Positions 27,796 to 36,881 of a DNA stretch of 64,000 nt are shown here, piece by piece. A program made the translations under genes and the position numbers. Source of the stretch: Snodgrassella sp. CFCC 13594 (GTDB lineage Bacteria > Pseudomonadota > Gammaproteobacteria > Burkholderiales > Neisseriaceae); NCBI RefSeq assembly GCF_001590725.1, contig NZ_LQXR01000001.1, positions 186,001 to 250,000 of the forward strand, in the 5' to 3' direction. Below the pieces are notes generated by a model. It was given only the letters and a program-made list of their open reading frames with translations, did no database searches and was not told the DNA's origin. The number at the start of each line of letters is the position of its first letter. The stretch's first letter is position 1.

Positions 27796-29966
27796 GGTTT
27801 AGGTGGCCACGTTTTGGGTGCAGAGGCACCGCCTTGGTTCATCCATTGCCACTGCTTTTTCAGGGTTTGGCTGAGTGTTTGTTGTTTTTGCTGTGGGGTT
27901 TGCAGTCCGGCTGTTAAGCGTTGGTAATCAACACTGAACGAAGGGCGCATGAGGCTGCCATTCATCTTTAGTGGCAAGCGGTTACGGCTTCCGGGCTGGC
28001 GTGTGTTGATGAGTACATCATAATTCATGCTTTTTTGGCCTAAATTAACCAGCCCCAAACCGCTGATATCGAAATTTTTGGCATGTACGCTGATGGTGCT
28101 TTTTCGGCTTAGACCTTGTTCTAAAGGCATGATTAATTGCAAACTTTGAAAAGGGGTTTGGCTGAGTTCGTTGTAGGCCAATGTGGTTTGGGTGAGGGCA
28201 TTGTTTTGCAAGATGTTATTGATGTCGATACCACGCATGCTGCCTTGCTGTAGATTTAATTGTGTAGTACCGGCTAAGTGAGCCAACCAATCGCGGCTGT
28301 TGAGCCCTTGGCTACGCAAGTTAAACTGCGCATTGCCCTGGCCATCAAGGTTGTGAAATCCCAAACTGTCTTGCAAGAGCGGCTTGATTTGCACTTGACT
28401 GAAATTTTGTTGTATCTGCCATTGTAATGGTTGAGTATTGTCGATGCGCAGCATGCCATCGCTGTGGCCTTCATAGAGGCTAGCGCGCAAAGGATTGGCC
28501 ACTAAGCTGTGCTCATCCAGTTGGATTTGCGTGGTGATATCGCTCAATTGCATCATGGGGGTGATGATGCGCCCAATTTGCAGCTGCCATTGCCAGTGCC
28601 AGTTGTGCAGATATTGCTGCCAGCGTTGAAGCCATTGAGGGTTAATTTGCAGTGGCTGTGCGTTTTGAAGGTAGGGGCCCAGATTGAATTGGTCTAAGCT
28701 CAGGTTGCCTGAAAGCGTGCGTTGTCCATCTGGCTGTTGTTGAAAATCAGCGGCCAAATGGACCGGTTGGTTGTCTAATGTACCCTGCCATTGCATGTGT
28801 GCCTTGTTCAAGCCTTGGCCGCTGATACGACCGCTCAGTTCACTTAGCCAGCGGGGATTGGGTAGTCGATTAACGGTGTCCTGATGGCTACTAAACGTTA
28901 AATCATCCAATACCCACTGTTGGTTGTTGGGCCACAACAGTCGCCCAGATAAGGATAAAGCGGCTTGACGAATGCCGTTTTGCCAGCTGCTTTCTATTTG
29001 GAATTGACCGATTTGCCAGCGCTGTTGCTGCCAGCGCAGCTGGTTGAGGTTGATGGTGGCATTGAGGGCATGGTTTTGTTCTTGTCCAGTAATAACAGCA
29101 TTGAGTTGAGGAATGATGAAATCCGCCCCGTTAAGCTGCCAATCTTTGCCCGTGCCACTGGCGTGAAGTGCCGCCCGTTCGCTTTGCCACTCCCACTGCA
29201 CGTCGCCTGTGCGCAAACGATGGGTTTCCGGTTGCCAGGTACCATCAAATCCCCATTTTGCACGGGTGTGGCCCAAATAAGGCAACTGGCCTTCGGCCAC
29301 GACTGCAAGATTTTGCCAGACCCATTGCTTATCTTGATGTCGGTTGCCACTGATTTGCCAATCGATGGCTGGCCAGCCTTGTTTTTGCCAAATGCCACTG
29401 AGTTCAAAAGGGCTGTTGACGTCGTTTAAATCAATTATTTTACCTTGTAATTGGCGCCACTCTTGGCGTTGACCTGCGCTATCAATTACATTGAAATCGC
29501 CGTTGTTGATGAGGACGCGGTTGATTTGGGTTGGTTGGGTTGGTTCTCGCCATAATTGCAGTAGATCAGCAAAATTGGTGTTGCCCTGAGCATTGATGCG
29601 CACTTGAGCAGTTACGTCTTGCCATTGTAATTTTTCAATGTGGGTTGTACCCAATAAGCTTGACCAGCCTAAGCCAATTTTTAGGCTGCCTGCATGCAAG
29701 TCAGTCCCTGTGCGGGTGGGATTGCTGATGTCGACTTGAGACAATGTTACGGTTGGGCGAGGGAACCAGCCACGATCAATGTTGTGATCAAAACGGATTT
29801 GGCGCCCCGTTTGGGCGATGATGCCATTGAGGTGCTGATCCAGTTTAATGGGGTTGAATACATAGTGCAAAGTCGCTGCACTGGCTACCAGCAAGAGTAG
29901 CATAGCAATGCTGCCGTAAACCAGGGTTTTGAGCCAAAATTTACCGGAGTGGAGAAGCGAAATCAT
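27792..29966 (-). CDS. AsmA-family protein
   Basis: This 724-residue protein has one N-terminal membrane segment (about residues 14-34) and a large periplasmic beta-rich body, ending with the AsmA C-terminal domain (GIDINNILQ..., NFDISGLGLVNLGQKSMNYDVLI). AsmA-like proteins span the periplasm and are thought to act in lipid transport or outer-membrane assembly. The composition is rich in Gln and Trp (many LQWQ/WQW stretches). It is the first gene of a pair with the mnmC-like gene, overlapping by four bases. Confidence 0.87.
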   Translation of the reverse strand: MISLLHSGKFWLKTLVYGSIAMLLLLVASAATLHYVFNPIKLDQHLNGIIAQTGRQIRFDHNIDRGWFPRPTVTLSQVDISNPTRTGTDLHAGSLKIGLGWSSLLGTTHIEKLQWQDVTAQVRINAQGNTNFADLLQLWREPTQPTQINRVLINNGDFNVIDSAGQRQEWRQLQGKIIDLNDVNSPFELSGIWQKQGWPAIDWQISGNRHQDKQWVWQNLAVVAEGQLPYLGHTRAKWGFDGTWQPETHRLRTGDVQWEWQSERAALHASGTGKDWQLNGADFIIPQLNAVITGQEQNHALNATINLNQLRWQQQRWQIGQFQIESSWQNGIRQAALSLSGRLLWPNNQQWVLDDLTFSSHQDTVNRLPNPRWLSELSGRISGQGLNKAHMQWQGTLDNQPVHLAADFQQQPDGQRTLSGNLSLDQFNLGPYLQNAQPLQINPQWLQRWQQYLHNWHWQWQLQIGRIITPMMQLSDITTQIQLDEHSLVANPLRASLYEGHSDGMLRIDNTQPLQWQIQQNFSQVQIKPLLQDSLGFHNLDGQGNAQFNLRSQGLNSRDWLAHLAGTTQLNLQQGSMRGIDINNILQNNALTQTTLAYNELSQTPFQSLQLIMPLEQGLSRKSTISVHAKNFDISGLGLVNLGQKSMNYDVLINTRQPGSRNRLPLKMNGSLMRPSFSVDYQRLTAGLQTPQQKQQTLSQTLKKQWQWMNQGGASAPKTWPPKP

Positions 29967-30098
29967 GAGATACGGTCATGTGGTTAAACAGGTCCATGGG
30001 TGAAACAATTCTTAGAGGGTACACCACATTAAAACATCTTGAAAAGGCGATAGCAGGCAATTTTGTGTCAAGAATGGCGGAATACCCGTTCAGGGAAA

Positions 30099-30833
30099 TC
30101 AGCTATCGGGCGTCAACGCACTCAGCAAACGGCTGATGTACGCCATTGCTTGATGGGTGTGTTGTCGACGAAAGTCGGGTCGGTCATCTATGGGTTGGAT
30201 GTTGGCCGCGTAGCCAATGATGCCGCAAACGTGTGCATAGGCCATGCCCAATTCTTTTGCCAAAATCGCTTCTGGCATGCCGGTCATGCCCAATAAGTCG
30301 CCACCATCTTGAGCAAAACGTTTGGCTTCTGCCATGGTGGCTAAGCGCGGTCCTTGTGTGCAGGCGTAAACAGCTTGTGCATGAATGGCCGTATGGGTGT
30401 CTCTGGCCAATTGAATGATGCGCTGGCGTAGCGCTGAATCATAGGGTTCGCTGAAGTCGGTGTGCACCACTTCTTGGCTTTGGCCTTCGAAAAAAGTGTG
30501 TGCGCGGTTATGGGTGTAATCAATGAGATCATGCGGCACCACCAGCGAACCTGGTTGCAATTCATGGACCAAGCTGGCCACGGCACTCACCGAAATGATT
30601 TGCTGTGCGCCCATGTGGTGTAAGGCCCATATATTGGCTCGGTAGTTGATTTCATGTGGTGCCCAAACGTGATTGGCACCATGTCGAGCCAGCAGAGCCA
30701 CTGCCCATTCACCCAAGTGGCCAAAGTAAATTGGTGCGGATGGCAAACCGTAGGGCGTGCGCACGACTTCACGGCGTTGAATCACAAATTCAGGCAGCGT
30801 ATTTAAACCGCTGCCGCTGAGTATGGCAAGCAT
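30099..30833 (-). CDS. S-methyl-5'-thioinosine / thioadenosine phosphorylase family
   Basis: This 244-residue member of the PNP/MTAP family cleaves a purine nucleoside with phosphate in methylthioadenosine salvage. The phosphate-binding SGSGL is near residues 5-9, the RHG motif near 47, the block NYRANIWALHHMGA near 60-73, the base-site CTQGPRLATMAE near 158-169, and LLGMTGMPEAILAKELGMAYAH near 179-200. Gammaproteobacterial relatives act on methylthioinosine, but the same fold also includes methylthioadenosine and purine phosphorylases, so exact substrate is uncertain. Start at 30833 is set by homology; an in-frame extension upstream is not supported. Confidence 0.85.
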   Translation of the reverse strand: MLAILSGSGLNTLPEFVIQRREVVRTPYGLPSAPIYFGHLGEWAVALLARHGANHVWAPHEINYRANIWALHHMGAQQIISVSAVASLVHELQPGSLVVPHDLIDYTHNRAHTFFEGQSQEVVHTDFSEPYDSALRQRIIQLARDTHTAIHAQAVYACTQGPRLATMAEAKRFAQDGGDLLGMTGMPEAILAKELGMAYAHVCGIIGYAANIQPIDDRPDFRRQHTHQAMAYISRLLSALTPDS

Positions 30834-30966
30834 GTGGGTATCCGCAATTGAGATGAAGGGAAGGGATTGTATCGGTAGAGTGCGGTTTTCGGCAAACCAG
30901 CACGTTGTAGCCAGGCCCACAACCAAAGGTCTAATATCGTTGCAGGCTTGGCTGGTGTAGTAAGGA

Positions 30967-31431
30967 TTAATGCATCATCGGCGCCGTTGACGTGGCACCT
31001 AAGCCTTCTTTGCGTACCGGAACCTGAATGGTAATGGGGTGGGTGTGTTTAAAGGTGAGTGTGAGCGGGATTTGGGTGCCTACCTTTAAAGGTTGTTTCA
31101 AACCCATCAGCATAATGTGGTGGCCGCCTGGCTGTAAGGCTGTGATTTTGGCATTGGGCAAAGCAACGCCTTGTGGCACGGGGCGCATTTTCATCATCCC
31201 ATCGATGTTGATTGTTTCGTGTATTTCAGTTTGAGTGGCTATGGGCGTGCTTACTGAAACCAAAGCATCATCTTTGCCGGTGTGATTATTTAAATTCATA
31301 AACACGCCACCCATGGTGACACCCGGTACCGTAAAACGGGCCCAGGCTTGCTCGGCTGTCATGCCATGAGCCAGGGTCAAACCAGTACTACTGAGCAGGC
31401 TGGCAGCGAAAAATAATGATTTGATCTTCAT
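30967..31431 (-). CDS. Periplasmic copper chaperone, PCu(A)C family
   Basis: This 154-residue exported protein has a signal peptide ending LTLAHG. It has the PCu(A)C copper(I)-binding motif H(M)x10Mx21HxM, here HETINIDGMMKM followed by GGHHIMLMGL. Such proteins deliver copper to the CuA or CuB site of cytochrome oxidases. It has a good ribosome-binding site (AAGAGGAAAACAC). No Sco-like partner lies next to it. Confidence 0.93.
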   Translation of the reverse strand: MKIKSLFFAASLLSSTGLTLAHGMTAEQAWARFTVPGVTMGGVFMNLNNHTGKDDALVSVSTPIATQTEIHETINIDGMMKMRPVPQGVALPNAKITALQPGGHHIMLMGLKQPLKVGTQIPLTLTFKHTHPITIQVPVRKEGLGATSTAPMMH

Positions 31432-31483
31432 GTTGTGTGTTTTCCTCTTGATAAAAACGATGACTCAATATGAAATATGGCTA

Positions 31484-31519
31484 TATTCAGGCAACCTAAA
31501 AGCATGAGTTGCCTGAATA
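31484..31519. terminator. Inverted uptake-like repeat between suhB and copper chaperone
   Basis: TATTCAGGCAAC (31484-31495) and GTTGCCTGAATA (31508-31519) form a 12-bp stem around a 12-base loop. The arms are variant uptake sequences. It lies after suhB (minus strand) and before the chaperone gene. Confidence 0.75.
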
Positions 31520-31549
31520 CAAGGGATATAAAACCATTAGCGCTGTTGA

Positions 31550-32341
31550 TTATGCTTTGATGTATGGGGCGATGATTTGCAGCAGTTGCGCCAGCACCTT
31601 GGGGTTGCCGGTTACGATATCGCCACTGGATAGCCAGTTTTGCTCGCCTTGCATATCGGTCACCAAACCGCCTGCTTCCTGCACAAGCAAGGCACCAGCA
31701 GCGATATCCCAAGGCTTCAGATTGAATTCGAAGTAACCATCAACACGGCCACTGGCTACATTACACAAATCCAGAGCGGCTGAGCCTTCGCGACGTGCGC
31801 CTGCGGTTTTACTCAAAACCTCTTTCAGAATGGCCAAATAGCTATCCATCATGCTTTGGTCAACAACTGGGAATCCAGTGGCAATCAAGCAGCGTGGTAG
31901 GTCGATACGATTGCTGACGCGTATGCGCTTGTCGTTAAGTAAAGCGCCTTGACCGCGGCTGGCTGTATACAAGTCATTGTATTCTGGCGCATAGATCAAT
32001 GCCTCGGTGAGCACACCTTTGTGCTGCAACGCCATGGAAATAGCGTATTGCTTATGGCCGTGAAGGAAATTGGTGGTGCCATCCAAAGGGTCGATAATCC
32101 ATCGGTATTCGGCATGTTCATGGCCATGTAAGCCAGATTCTTCTGCCACGATGGCATGGTGGGGGTAGGCCTCATTGATGGCTTGAATCAGAATATTTTC
32201 GGCTTCACGATCAACATCGGAAACAAAATCATTGTAGGCTTTGCTGTCTACTTTAATGGCGCCTAAATTGGTCGCAGCGCGGGTCATCATGTGGCCTGCT
32301 TTGCGCGCAGCTTTCCAGGCGGTATTCAAAATCGGATTCAT
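31550..32341 (-). CDS. suhB: Inositol-1-monophosphatase family protein
   Basis: This 263-residue magnesium-dependent phosphatase of the SuhB/IMPase family hydrolyses inositol phosphates; SuhB also joins ribosomal RNA antitermination complexes. The metal-ligand motifs are EESG (about residues 67-70), WIIDPLDGTTNFLHG (about 80-94) and WDIAAGALLVQEAGG (about 212-226). Start at 32341 (MNPILNTAWKAARKAG) matches the family; a more upstream in-frame start is not needed. It is divergent from trmJ. Confidence 0.94.
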   Translation of the reverse strand: MNPILNTAWKAARKAGHMMTRAATNLGAIKVDSKAYNDFVSDVDREAENILIQAINEAYPHHAIVAEESGLHGHEHAEYRWIIDPLDGTTNFLHGHKQYAISMALQHKGVLTEALIYAPEYNDLYTASRGQGALLNDKRIRVSNRIDLPRCLIATGFPVVDQSMMDSYLAILKEVLSKTAGARREGSAALDLCNVASGRVDGYFEFNLKPWDIAAGALLVQEAGGLVTDMQGEQNWLSSGDIVTGNPKVLAQLLQIIAPYIKA

Positions 32342-32583
32342 GGTGCGTACTCGTATGGTGATTTTAGGCAAGCATGGTGCTGCCAGATGGTGCTGTTAAA
32401 GAACAAAAGCCGCAGGCCAAGCCGCGCGGCAGATAATGGCTCAATTATACGGGAAATTCAGTGCTGGCTAAAGAGGATGTACGTAAATGGCTCATTCTGG
32501 AACAAGCGAAGCAGGCTATGCTTTGCTACAATAACCGCGTTTTGCTGTGTCCAGTGCGGGCACGGTATTTGGACAGAAAGACC

Positions 32584-33393
32584 ATGGAAAAACCGCAATT
32601 ACCGTCTTGTTTAGACAATATTATCGTGGTGCTGTCACGCACCAGCCATCCTGCCAATATCGGTTCTGCGGCGCGCGCCATGAAAACGATGGGGTTAACC
32701 CGATTAACATTGGTCTCACCTCATTTAATGGCGACGCCTATGACTCCAGAACCACCATCGTTTGATGCGGATCATGCTCAGGATTTCAGGCTGCCTGAAG
32801 AAAGTTTCGTCTTGGCTTCAGGCGCCCGTGACGTATTAGAAGAGGCCCGCATAGTGGCCTCATTGGATGAGGCATTGGCCGATACAGTGGTGTCTTGCGC
32901 GCTCACCAGCCGCAAGCGTGAGTTAACCGCGCCCATGCACACGCCGCGCGAATTGGCCCCTGCATTGCTGCAAACTGCTGCTGCGGGGGAACAAGTAGCG
33001 CTGGTGTTTGGTAATGAAACATTTGGCCTGAGCATTGAAGAAGTGCAAAGTTGCAATCGCCTGATGACCATCAATGGCAATCCTCATTATTTCTCACTCA
33101 ATTTAGCCCAAGCCGTCCAAGTGGTGACTTATGAATTGTTTAGCCACACAGACGTGCCCATGGATTATCTCCAACAAGCCGCTCATTTGGCTACCCATGA
33201 ACAGGTAGCAGGTATGGTAGCGCACCTACAAAATGTGATGGGGGAACTGGGCTTTTTTGAACGACGCAATGAAGCGCGTTTGATGCGGCGCATGGCCGCT
33301 TTGTTTGACCGGGCGCAAGTCAATACAGAAGACATTGATATTTTGCGGGGTTTTTTTAAAACCGTCAGCAAACAAGTTGAGCGCAGCCAATAA
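32584..33393 (+). CDS. trmJ: tRNA (cytidine/uridine-2'-O-)-methyltransferase TrmJ
   Basis: TrmJ methylates the ribose of residue 32 in the tRNA anticodon loop. This 269-residue SPOUT methyltransferase has motif 1 SRTSHPANIGSAARAMKTMGL (about residues 18-38), motif 2 LVFGNETFGLS (about 140-150) and motif 3 SLNLAQAVQVVTYEL (about 171-185), followed by the TrmJ C-terminal helix region. An upstream in-frame extension to 32461 has no homology and is left out. An exact uptake sequence lies inside the gene at 32788. Confidence 0.93.
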   Translation: MEKPQLPSCLDNIIVVLSRTSHPANIGSAARAMKTMGLTRLTLVSPHLMATPMTPEPPSFDADHAQDFRLPEESFVLASGARDVLEEARIVASLDEALADTVVSCALTSRKRELTAPMHTPRELAPALLQTAAAGEQVALVFGNETFGLSIEEVQSCNRLMTINGNPHYFSLNLAQAVQVVTYELFSHTDVPMDYLQQAAHLATHEQVAGMVAHLQNVMGELGFFERRNEARLMRRMAALFDRAQVNTEDIDILRGFFKTVSKQVERSQ

Positions 33394-33427
33394 CCATTCA
33401 TTAATGTAATTATCTGAGGGGTAATGC

Positions 33428-33694
33428 ATGAAACTCATCATGGGCTTGTTGCTGGTGATAGCGGTGGCGTTGTGGCTTCGACGTGCACTGGCGCATCACT
33501 CCAAAAAGCGTTCGTCGCATGACGGATCTGTAGCAGCAGAGCATGTTCGTGCCTATATCGTGCAGCATTATTCGCCGAATCGCGTGGAGCTCGTCAAAAA
33601 ATTGCGCCAAGCGTTTCCAAGCATGACCATGCATCAAGCAAACGCCGCAGTGACGGCATTTGAGGCTGAAAAACACCGAGTATCGAATCCATGA
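33428..33694 (+). CDS. Small membrane-anchored hypothetical protein
   Basis: An 88-residue protein not recognised as a named family. An N-terminal hydrophobic segment (residues ~2-18, LIMGLLLVIAVALWL) is followed by a basic patch (RRALAHHSKKRSSH) and a soluble helix-rich part. GAGGGGTAATGC before the ATG is a good ribosome-binding site. It overlaps the DUF1853 gene by four bases (ATGA), so the two are co-translated. Function unknown. Confidence 0.75.
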   Translation: MKLIMGLLLVIAVALWLRRALAHHSKKRSSHDGSVAAEHVRAYIVQHYSPNRVELVKKLRQAFPSMTMHQANAAVTAFEAEKHRVSNP

Positions 33695-34560
33695 ATTATG
33701 CTTTGGACGCTTTGTGGTGGCGCTTGAAAACACCCATGGTGCGTGATTTGGCTAGCTTATTGACGGCACCTGCACCGTGGCTAAGTGGTTGTGAGCTGCC
33801 AGTTTCGGTGTTGTTGGGTGATGGCGGATTTCGTTATTTATTGGCTTTGGATGACGAACCTTCTGTGATGCATGATTGGTTGGTATCCAAAGCGCCTTTT
33901 GGTCAGCGATTGGGTTTGTATGCTGAGTCCTTATTGGCGTTTTGGTTTACCCATGCACCACATTCGATATTGTTGGCACACAATTTGGCGCTGCGCACGC
34001 CTACGCAAACGGTGGGTGCTGCTGATTTTATGGTGCGTTTAAATGGGGTTCTGTATCACTTGGAGCTGGCCTGCAAATATTACGGTGGTTGTGGCCGATC
34101 TTTAGGCGATTTTGTGGGCTTGAACCCACAAGACGCGATGGAAAATAAGATTGAGAAGATTCAACAACAATTGCGCTTGTCGCAGCATCCAGCATTTCAG
34201 GTAGCCTTAATGGCATGTGGCATTCATGACGAACCAATACACCGTGCCACGGTTTTGCGCGGTATGCTGTTTGCGCCTGCGTTGCCATCTATTGCCCCCA
34301 TTAATCGATTGGCTTGGCAAGGTGGCTGGGGTTGCGAATGGGCAGCGTTGGCAACGCAATTACCAGAAAATATTTCTTCATTACGGTTTGCTTCGGTACC
34401 GCGGCTGGCGCAATTGTCGCCGTTGCGCCAAGCGGCAGAACCACTGCTTTGGGACGAAGTTGAGCATACGATATCAGTGGGCATGGTAGCGGTACTAGAA
34501 CAACGGGCTGATGAGTATTGGCATGAAGTGATGCGCCTGATGAAAACAGAAGCACCTTGA
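33691..34560 (+). CDS. DUF1853 family protein
   Basis: This 289-residue protein matches the DUF1853 family. Typical features are LGLYAESLLAFWFTHAPHSILLAHNLALRT, followed by a nuclease-like region GAADFMVRLNGVLYHLELACKYYGG and NPQDAMENKIEKIQQQLRLSQHPA. The D...ExxxK arrangement (GAADF, HLELACKYY) resembles a PD-(D/E)XK nuclease core, but activity is not established. It is translated with the small protein before it. Confidence 0.8.
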   Translation: MNYALDALWWRLKTPMVRDLASLLTAPAPWLSGCELPVSVLLGDGGFRYLLALDDEPSVMHDWLVSKAPFGQRLGLYAESLLAFWFTHAPHSILLAHNLALRTPTQTVGAADFMVRLNGVLYHLELACKYYGGCGRSLGDFVGLNPQDAMENKIEKIQQQLRLSQHPAFQVALMACGIHDEPIHRATVLRGMLFAPALPSIAPINRLAWQGGWGCEWAALATQLPENISSLRFASVPRLAQLSPLRQAAEPLLWDEVEHTISVGMVAVLEQRADEYWHEVMRLMKTEAP

Positions 34561-34760
34561 ATGGTATGACAGGCAGTGTTTGTGTTGTTGCCTGAATGCG
34601 TTAGGCGTCTGCAATGCGTATTTTTTTAAAGCGGCTTATGGTACACTTGCGGTTTCATTTTTTGCATTCATTGGCTTGAATTGGCAGGCACTATTGCGCC
34701 GGCTATGCCGATGGGTGAATCAACCAACACTTGAATTAACGGAAAGATTAAGGGTTTACG

Positions 34761-36080
34761 ATGAGCGTAACGGTAGAAAAATTGGACAATCTGGAGCGTA
34801 AAGTGGTTTTGGCTTTGCCTTGGGATGACATCAATGCCAAAGTCAGTGCACGTTTGCAAAACACACAAAAGCGCGCGCGCATCGACGGTTTCCGTCCAGG
34901 TAAAGCACCATTGAAAATGATTGATTCTATGTATGGTGCAGGTATCCGTGATGAAGTGTTGAATGAAACGGCGCAAAAAGCGTTTTATGACACCGTGGTG
35001 GAAGAAAAATTGAAGGTCGCTGGTTTGCAGCGTTTGGATGCTTTGGATGACAAAGAGCAAGACGACGACAAAAATTTCAAAATTGCTGCTGTATTTGAGG
35101 TTTATCCTGACGTTGCGGTTGGCGATTTGGCTGCACAAGAAGTTACCAAAGTCAGTACCGAAGTCGGCGATGCTGAAGTAGATAAAACCATTGATATTTT
35201 GCGTCAGCAACGCACCCGCTTTAACCGCGTGGAGCGCGAAGCCAAAGAAGGTGATCGTGTGATCATTGATTTTGCCGGTAAAGTAGACGGCGAGGCTTTT
35301 GAAGGTGGCTCTTCTGAAAATTACCCGTTTTTGTTGGGCAAAGGTCAAATGTTGCCTGAATTTGAAGCGGGTGTTGTCGGCATGAAAGAGGGTGATGTTA
35401 AAGAAGTCAATGTGACATTCCCTGAAGACTATCATGGCAAAGACGTGGCGGGTAAAACTGCGGTATTCACCATTACCTTGAAAAATGTAGCTGAGGCTAT
35501 ATTGCCAGAAGTCGATGCTGAGTTTGCTAAATCTTTGGGTATTGCCGATGGTGATGTGGCCAAAATGCGCGAAGAAGTGAAGAAAAACGTGTCTCGCGAA
35601 GTGAACCGTCGTGTGGGCGAAATGACCAAAGAAAGCGTGATGAACGCTTTATTGGCCTCAACACCGATTGATGTTCCCGGTGTTTTGGTTGAGCAAGAAG
35701 CGCGTCATTTGGCCGAACAAATGAAGGAAAATTTCACCAATCAAGGCATGGATCCGAAAAATTTGGATTTGCCGTTGGACATGTTTAAAGAAGCTGCTAA
35801 ACGCCGTGTATCCATTAGCTTGGTGATGGCTCAGTTGATTGAAGATGAAAAATTGGACCCCACTGAAGATCAGATTAAAGCTGTGGTGAATGAGTTTGCA
35901 GAAAGCTATGAAGACCCACAAGAAGTGGTTGATTGGTATTTCAGTGACAAGAAAAATCTACAAGGCCCAACTGCGTTGGCGGTAGAAAATAATGTGGTTG
36001 AATACATTTTGGGTAAAGCCAAAGTGGAAGAGAAAAAACTCTCTTTTGATGAAGTCATGGGTCAACAAGGCCAAGCCTAA
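34761..36080 (+). CDS. tig: Trigger factor
   Basis: Trigger factor is the ribosome-bound chaperone and prolyl isomerase. The 439-residue protein has the N-terminal ribosome-binding signature [11 protein letters not shown] (residues ~42-52), the FKBP-type PPIase domain from about 155 to 245 ([30 protein letters not shown]), and the C-terminal chaperone arms. AAGGG lies 11 bases before ATG. It is followed by clpP, the usual arrangement. Confidence 0.97.
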   Translation: MSVTVEKLDNLERKVVLALPWDDINAKVSARLQNTQKRARIDGFRPGKAPLKMIDSMYGAGIRDEVLNETAQKAFYDTVVEEKLKVAGLQRLDALDDKEQDDDKNFKIAAVFEVYPDVAVGDLAAQEVTKVSTEVGDAEVDKTIDILRQQRTRFNRVEREAKEGDRVIIDFAGKVDGEAFEGGSSENYPFLLGKGQMLPEFEAGVVGMKEGDVKEVNVTFPEDYHGKDVAGKTAVFTITLKNVAEAILPEVDAEFAKSLGIADGDVAKMREEVKKNVSREVNRRVGEMTKESVMNALLASTPIDVPGVLVEQEARHLAEQMKENFTNQGMDPKNLDLPLDMFKEAAKRRVSISLVMAQLIEDEKLDPTEDQIKAVVNEFAESYEDPQEVVDWYFSDKKNLQGPTALAVENNVVEYILGKAKVEEKKLSFDEVMGQQGQA

Positions 36081-36098
36081 ATAGGCTGCCTGAAACTG

Positions 36099-36140
36099 AA
36101 AAGCACCAAAGTGGTTTTGTCGCTGCTTGGGTGCTTTTTT
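36099..36140 (+). terminator. Intercistronic hairpin with T run between tig and clpP
   Basis: AAAAGCACC (36099-36107) pairs with GGTGCTTTT, followed by more T, after an exact uptake sequence (36083-36094). The loop is about 20 bases. It may reduce read-through from tig into clpP. Confidence 0.6.
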
Positions 36141-36160
36141 ATCGAATACACAGGAGCACG

Positions 36161-36778
36161 ATGATGATGCCGAGTATAGACAATTTGGGGCTGGTACCCA
36201 TGGTGGTGGAGCAAAGCGGTCGCGGTGAGCGTTCATATGACATTTATTCGCGCCTTTTAAAAGAACGCATTGTGTTTATGGTGGGCCCCGTAACCGATGA
36301 CACTGCTAATTTGGTGGTCGCACAATTGCTGTTTTTGGAAAGCGAAAACCCAGATAAAGATATTTCTTTATACATCAATTCTCCAGGTGGCTCGGTGAGT
36401 GCAGGGATGTCGATTTTCGACACCATGAATTTTGTGAAGCCCGATGTGGCTACACTGTGTCTGGGTCAGGCGGCCAGTATGGGGGCATTTTTACTTTCTG
36501 CCGGTGCTAAAGGCAAACGTTTTGCGCTACCCAATAGCCGTGTCATGATTCATCAACCTTTGATTAGCGGTGGCTTAGGCGGTCAGGCTTCAGATATTGA
36601 AATTCATACACGTGAGTTGCTGAAATTGAAGCAAAAATTGAATCAAATGCTGGCGGATCACACGGGGCAAAAATTGGCGAAAATCGAAAAAGACACCGAT
36701 CGTGATAATTTTATGTCGGCTGAAGAAGCATGCAAATATGGTTTGGTTGATGAAGTATTAACCCACCGAATCAAATAA
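36161..36778 (+). CDS. clpP: ATP-dependent Clp protease proteolytic subunit
   Basis: ClpP is the serine-protease chamber used by ClpX and ClpA. The catalytic Ser is in [11 protein letters not shown] and the catalytic His in RVMIHQPL; the Asp lies downstream in [14 protein letters not shown]. Three ATGs in a row (36161, 36164, 36167) follow AGGAG; any could be used, and the first is given, for 205 residues. It ends at a strong terminator. clpX is not adjacent. Confidence 0.96.
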   Translation: MMMPSIDNLGLVPMVVEQSGRGERSYDIYSRLLKERIVFMVGPVTDDTANLVVAQLLFLESENPDKDISLYINSPGGSVSAGMSIFDTMNFVKPDVATLCLGQAASMGAFLLSAGAKGKRFALPNSRVMIHQPLISGGLGGQASDIEIHTRELLKLKQKLNQMLADHTGQKLAKIEKDTDRDNFMSAEEACKYGLVDEVLTHRIK

Positions 36779-36815
36779 GTTTATGGATGTTTAGTCCAAC
36801 TGTGAGCCATGTAGA

Positions 36816-36848
36816 AAACAGCCGAGATGAATTCCATCTCGGCTGTTT
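36816..36848. terminator. Terminator between clpP and the efe operon
   Basis: AAACAGCCGAGATG and CATCTCGGCTGTTT form a perfect 14-bp stem with a five-base loop. It lies between the convergent clpP and efeB genes and can serve both. Confidence 0.9.
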
Positions 36849-36881
36849 GGTATTTTAGACAACCTTTGCTCGTTGGCAGTA

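Noticed and set aside
34668..35435. 255-codon open frame antisense to tig
   Set aside because: The plus strand encodes a complete trigger factor; the antisense frame is a composition shadow with no known motif.
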